From the NCBI GenBank assembly GCA_002633005.1, contig NMRA01000618.1:54420-117118 (forward strand): DNA of 62,699 nt, written 5' to 3'. The position numbers were made by a program, and so were the translations under genes. Of the stretch, positions 58,792 through 62,699 are shown one piece after another. The stretch comes from Phoronis australis (lineage: Eukaryota > Phoronida > Phoronidae). Below the pieces are notes generated by a model. The model saw nothing but the letters and a program-made list of their open reading frames with translations, made no database searches and was not told the origin of the DNA. Position 1 is the stretch's first letter; each line of letters starts with the position of its first letter.

Positions 58792-60516
58792 GAGAACTTC
58801 TCATTCCCTGTTGTGACTCACGTAAAGCCATTTCGATGAAGAAATAACATTAATGGGGCATTATATCCGCGATTTCTATCAAAATAATAACTTTTCAGTG
58901 ATGTTATGTGATTTAACGTGTTCATAGTTGGGGCTTAGAAATGATTCCGAATTTAGAGACACACTGGTCACCTACCAGGGTGAGCCCGTGTGTTTCTCAC
59001 GGCCGTTTAATTTTAGTCGCATTGCCATCTCGACTACCCCAGGTCTTTCGTAGCAGCCACTTTGAATTCAATGACGTCATTTTGTAGAAATACGGCTGCG
59101 AAAAAGTCGTTCTTCACTCAAGAACCTTGTTTATCATATAAAACAGGCAATAAACCTCTTTCTGTCGAAGGTAATAATTTGTGATGTAGAACACTGCTCG
59201 TTGTAACATCAGTCTCGACTTGTTCTTGCTCAGTTGAGAACTGGGTTTGGGTCTTGCGAAGAACCGATAGATAGTTCGTTGTTTCTACCACAGGCGTATC
59301 TAAACATAATGCTATCGATTTGCCCGAAACTCACCACCCTAAGTCAAAATTCACCGAAACATTCGGTGACATACTAAATTCGAGACCAAACCAACCTTTG
59401 GGCTTACACAAACATTTTCTCGTCCGCAATTTTCAGAATTTATACGTTACATTCGAAATTCGATCTAAGTCCCTTGGCCAATAGTTAATGGGATAAGTTC
59501 CTTTTTAATCTAATTTATCTCACATGAGCAAACTGCGTTGTTTGTGCAACTTCTGAAGTGTTGTTCTGTTGTCTATTTCCGTTGCTTACCGACCTTTGCT
59601 TTGTTTAGTCAAAAGTTTCCGAAATTGTTCGTCTCGCCTTGCCACCTGTCGCCTACGTACGCCCATTCTTCCCCCAAACCACGCTCGGCTAATAAAGTAC
59701 ATGTAACACTCAGTAACAAGTCAACTTGTGGAACCTTGTCTTAGACAATTACGAACTCCCAGGTTTTCCAAGCTCATAAACCACAATTACTTGGACTAGA
59801 GAACAATTTGAGACCAATTTCACGACGGTAAGTGATTGAACTTAAAACCTTGTTTTTATGACCGCAGGTTTATAACCACCTTACCTGAAATAGCTCCGCG
59901 ACAAAATAATTTCTGATTGAATCATAAAAATGCCCTAAAATCAGCGAGAAAACATCCATACTGGAGGAAGAATAGGGTATTGAATTTCCGGTTTAGAATC
60001 CCATAATTGGGAGAAGACTGGAGGAGGAAATGTTCCAAGAATTTCCGAAAGAGTCCTCCCCTAAGAATAAAAAGAGCCGCCCCGTTGGGACTTACAGAAA
60101 TAAGCTCTGAAAAAGAATCTGAGGATTGTTTTGCCTAGCTCAGGACAAATGTATGCAGATATGTGGCAAATAATCATCAACTTCTCAATTTGGGTTCTTT
60201 GAAAAGAATGCTGTTTCAAGTTGATCAGTTGTGAATTCATGCGACACCGGACTGTCTGTATCTAAATTGCCCACAAATTCAACCTTGGCTGGTATTTCAC
60301 GTCCATGAGCAATCGGGACCCTGCGGTCGGAAAATAATTTTCTAAAACGACCCTACCACATTTTTCCGAAACACCCCACTGGAGGCTATCAGGATACAAA
60401 TCATTTCAAGAAACTGGTATCTCTTTTGGAAGCTCCAAAGAGAGTAAAATGGGTGGATACCAGGGGAAGGAGTGATTTAAAGGGGAAACTGTGAGGGATT
60501 GCCAAGAGTAATGAGG
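58792..60516. other. Intergenic DNA without supported features
   Basis: I see no coding sequence or repeat family that I can support. The short open frame at 59538-59744 has no recognisable domain. Confidence 0.5.
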
Positions 60517-61250
60517 CATATTTATTCAGGATAAAACACATCCAGTTTAACAATACGGTTCTCCGGTAGGATCTTTATAAGAAAGAAAATATTTTCAAAT
60601 CAACATAATGGTACAAGGAAAAAAATAAAATTAAAATGAAATATAAAATCAAAATGTTTACAAAAATGCTAGAACAACAAAATGAGAGAACATAAAATTA
60701 ACCATTAAACAGGTGCATTAATGTAAATTAAAGATACCTTTGGACTCACTTTGGCTGAAATCTAAATTGGGACGGTTGAAAAACACTACACCATAGTAGA
60801 AGAACGAATGTTTTGCCAAAATTGATCCTGGTGTTGTGGAGGTAGAGACCACCAATGGCACTAAACCTGCTTTGCATGTAGTGAACCTGATTTACAAGTT
60901 GAGTTGTGTCACAAAGGTACTGAGGTGCCACGACATGAAGGTATCTGAACATAGCTGAACTAATGTAGTAATCCGACGTGAAGCACATACAGTCTTGAAT
61001 TTTTCTCTCTCTTAACTTCGACAGAAATCGAGCTAACGACCAAACTGCAGTACATTCAATCAACACTGGTGTATCTATTTACTTGCAGAATAATTCGTGC
61101 CGCCGTATTCTGTAATCTCTGTAATGTTGTTCGGAGACCCGCAGAGCAACAAGAGGCCCAAACAAGATCACAATATTACAAACGTGACAAAACTAACGCG
61201 ATATACAATAGATTTAGAGAATCGAAATCCAGGAATTTTCTTTTAAGATT
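60517..61250 (-). mobile_element. Degraded LINE (CR1/Jockey-like) reverse-transcriptase C terminus and 3' UTR
   Basis: Minus-strand pieces in order: YCDLVWASC, then TLQRLQNTAARIILQVNRYT, a stop, then MFRYLHVVAPQYL and RINFGKTF. These are the LQNRAAR, the lkilhg..P.yL and the nfGk..F blocks typical of LINE ORF2 C termini. The 3' part ends in TTTTATCCTGAATAAATATG, a LINE-style tail. At least one stop or frameshift interrupts it and it is 5'-truncated. Confidence 0.7.
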
Positions 61251-61306
61251 TTAGAGCAAATGTAATATACATGTACATGTACATGACAGTCCCACTTCAT
61301 ATATGT

Positions 61307-61344
61307 ACGAGGGTCGTTCAATAAGTTCTCGGCCTCACCCAGAA
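61307..61344 (-). repeat. Mariner terminal inverted repeat (3' end of element)
   Basis: TACGAGGGTCGTTCAATAAG lies just beyond the transposase stop codon and is typical of mariner ends. I could not find its inverse beyond the transposase start in 62418-62699. Confidence 0.6.
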
Positions 61345-61373
61345 AACAACGCGATAGCAACTAATTTTGACTT

Positions 61374-62417
61374 TTATTTTTCAATATAATCTCCCGTTAC
61401 ATCAATGCATTTCTTCCATCTGTGTTCCAGTTTTGCAATGCTTTCGTAAAAGAAACTTTTGTCGAGCCCCTCAAAATACTCCTCCACTGCACTCATGACG
61501 TTATCATCGCTGACATACTGGCGTCCACGCTGGTACTAGGCTTTCAAATGTGGAAACAAATAAAAATCAGACGGGGCCAGGTCTGGAGAGTAAGCGGGGT
61601 GCGGAAGGATTTCAAAGCCACATCTAGTTGCTTCAGCCACCGCAACTTGGGCAGTATGGGCAGGTGCGTTGTCTTGAAACAACAGCACTCCATTCCGAAA
61701 CGTCCCGCCTCCTTTCCTTGATTGCTTTTTTGAGTTTTTCCAAAAGAGATGTATTGTAATTGACAGTAACAATGTGTCCTCGTTGCAACTAGTCGATCAG
61801 TAGAATACCTTCGCTGTCCCAGAACACAGAGGCTATAACTTTGCTCGCAGAGGCACCCAACTTGGACTTTCTCGGGCTTCGGAAACCCATACGTGCTTCC
61901 ATTGTTTACTTTGTTGTTTTGATTCCGGGTCAAAGTGGTGGGTCCATGTCTCATTCTGGGTAACAAGTCTTCTGGAAAATTTGGCTGGACCTGCTTGGAA
62001 TCTTCCTAGAAGTTCCTTTGAAATTTGCATTCTGCTCATTTTCTGATCCTGAGTTAATATTCTTGACACCCATCGTGCACTCAGCTTCCTCATGCCCAAA
62101 TCTTAACTCAAAATTTTAGAGACGCACCCATTGCTGATGCCAACAGTGTTTGCCAAATGTTGAACAGCCTGTCTTTCATAAACATTGCATGAATTTTCTG
62201 CATATTTTCACTGGAGGTCGAAATTTGGGACGTCCTGGACGAGGGTCATCTTCAACGCTTTATCTACCCCTCTTGAAACAAGCTGACCACTTTGTTACTG
62301 TGGAGTAGCTCGGGGAATCTGTTCCGAGTGTTTTTTACATCTCTTCATGAATGTCTTTTGGTTTCATTCCTTTTTACCCAAAAACTTTATGACGGCCCTC
62401 CTCTCCGTTATCTTCAT
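61374..62417 (-). pseudogene. Mariner transposase pseudogene (D,D34D type)
   Basis: Read on the minus strand from the ATG at 62415-62417 (MKITERRAVIKFLGKK) to the stop at 61374-61376. Recognisable blocks: WTHHFDPESKQQSKQWKH; ASVFWDSEGILLID with a catalytic Asp; FQDNAPAHTAQVA with the second Asp; HPAYSPDLAPSDFYLFPHLK with the third Asp; and the C-terminal YFEGLDKSFFYESIAKLEHR. Multiple stops and frameshifts separate them, so the gene is dead although all three acidic motifs can be seen. Mariner transposases cut and paste at TA sites. Confidence 0.9.
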
Positions 62418-62699
62418 GCTGCTAAATGGGGCTATTCGGTAAATCTGCAATAACTAGAGGGCGTGAGTGTACTAGTGGTGATAGATTAACTGCCTCGATT
62501 TCGCGAGCCCTTTAAATACATGGTGAAATGGCTTGCAGCCGTGCCAACTGAATCTGAGATTGCGTAAAAAGGGTGCTTCTATGAGAGGAAGTAAGCACGA
62601 CCTCATACAAAGGTAAGGTTTGTGATTATTTTAACGATTATTCCATGATTATTCTACCGATGCCTGTTAACTGAGGCACTCGCCGATGTCGACTTCGCG
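62418..62699. other. Sequence beyond the mariner transposase
   Basis: I looked for the second mariner inverted repeat here and did not find it. The element is probably truncated or strongly diverged at this end. Nothing else recognised. Confidence 0.4.

Overview
This is a metazoan nuclear genomic window: AT-rich DNA, long introns with GT-AG junctions, no bacterial-style gene packing, and a dense population of DNA transposons, minisatellites and a few LINE tails. The style (many short inverted-repeat elements, a highly similar tandem copy, Kolobok, mariner, Tc1-like and hAT-like elements) fits a marine invertebrate, but I cannot name the species from the sequence. Four single N characters (7108, 20729, 35290, 55968) mark assembly joins or uncalled bases.

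The main gene is a plus-strand orthologue of RAPGEF1 (C3G), the Rap1/Ras-family guanine nucleotide exchange factor that acts downstream of Crk adaptors. Sixteen exons from 24920 to 45219 join with matching splice phases into one open frame of 1,126 codons plus stop. A likely first coding exon at 6558-6590 and a possible 36-nt microexon at 17763-17798 are both phase 0 and would bring the protein to about 1,140-1,150 residues, close to vertebrate C3G. The protein shows the N-terminal helical region, a long disordered centre with three PxLPxK Crk-SH3 motifs, a REM domain and a C-terminal RasGEF domain.

Layout: 1-6542 is upstream DNA with repeats and no recognised gene. 6591-24919 is a large first intron with Tc1-like MITEs, two minisatellites (9 and 23 copies) and a 1.37-kb tandem duplication with an N at its junction. 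24920-45219 holds the C3G exons; its introns carry a fold-back element, a 501-bp hAT-like element and small palindromic repeats. 45220-48977 is the 3' flank with an 8-copy minisatellite and a MITE. 48978-50671 is a Kolobok-like transposon with TTAA target-site duplications, 147-bp inverted repeats and a broken THAP-domain gene. 51649-57650 is rich in hAT-like and other inverted-repeat elements. 57883-58791 is an apparently intact folate-receptor-like cysteine-rich membrane or secreted protein. 60517-61250 is a degraded LINE 3' end on the minus strand and 61307-62417 is a degraded mariner transposase on the minus strand.

I see no multigene system and no convincing new molecular machine. The most useful leads are the conserved multivalent Crk-docking architecture of C3G, the Kolobok-like element, several small transposon families each with two or more copies in the window, and a tandem copy that may be an unresolved haplotype.
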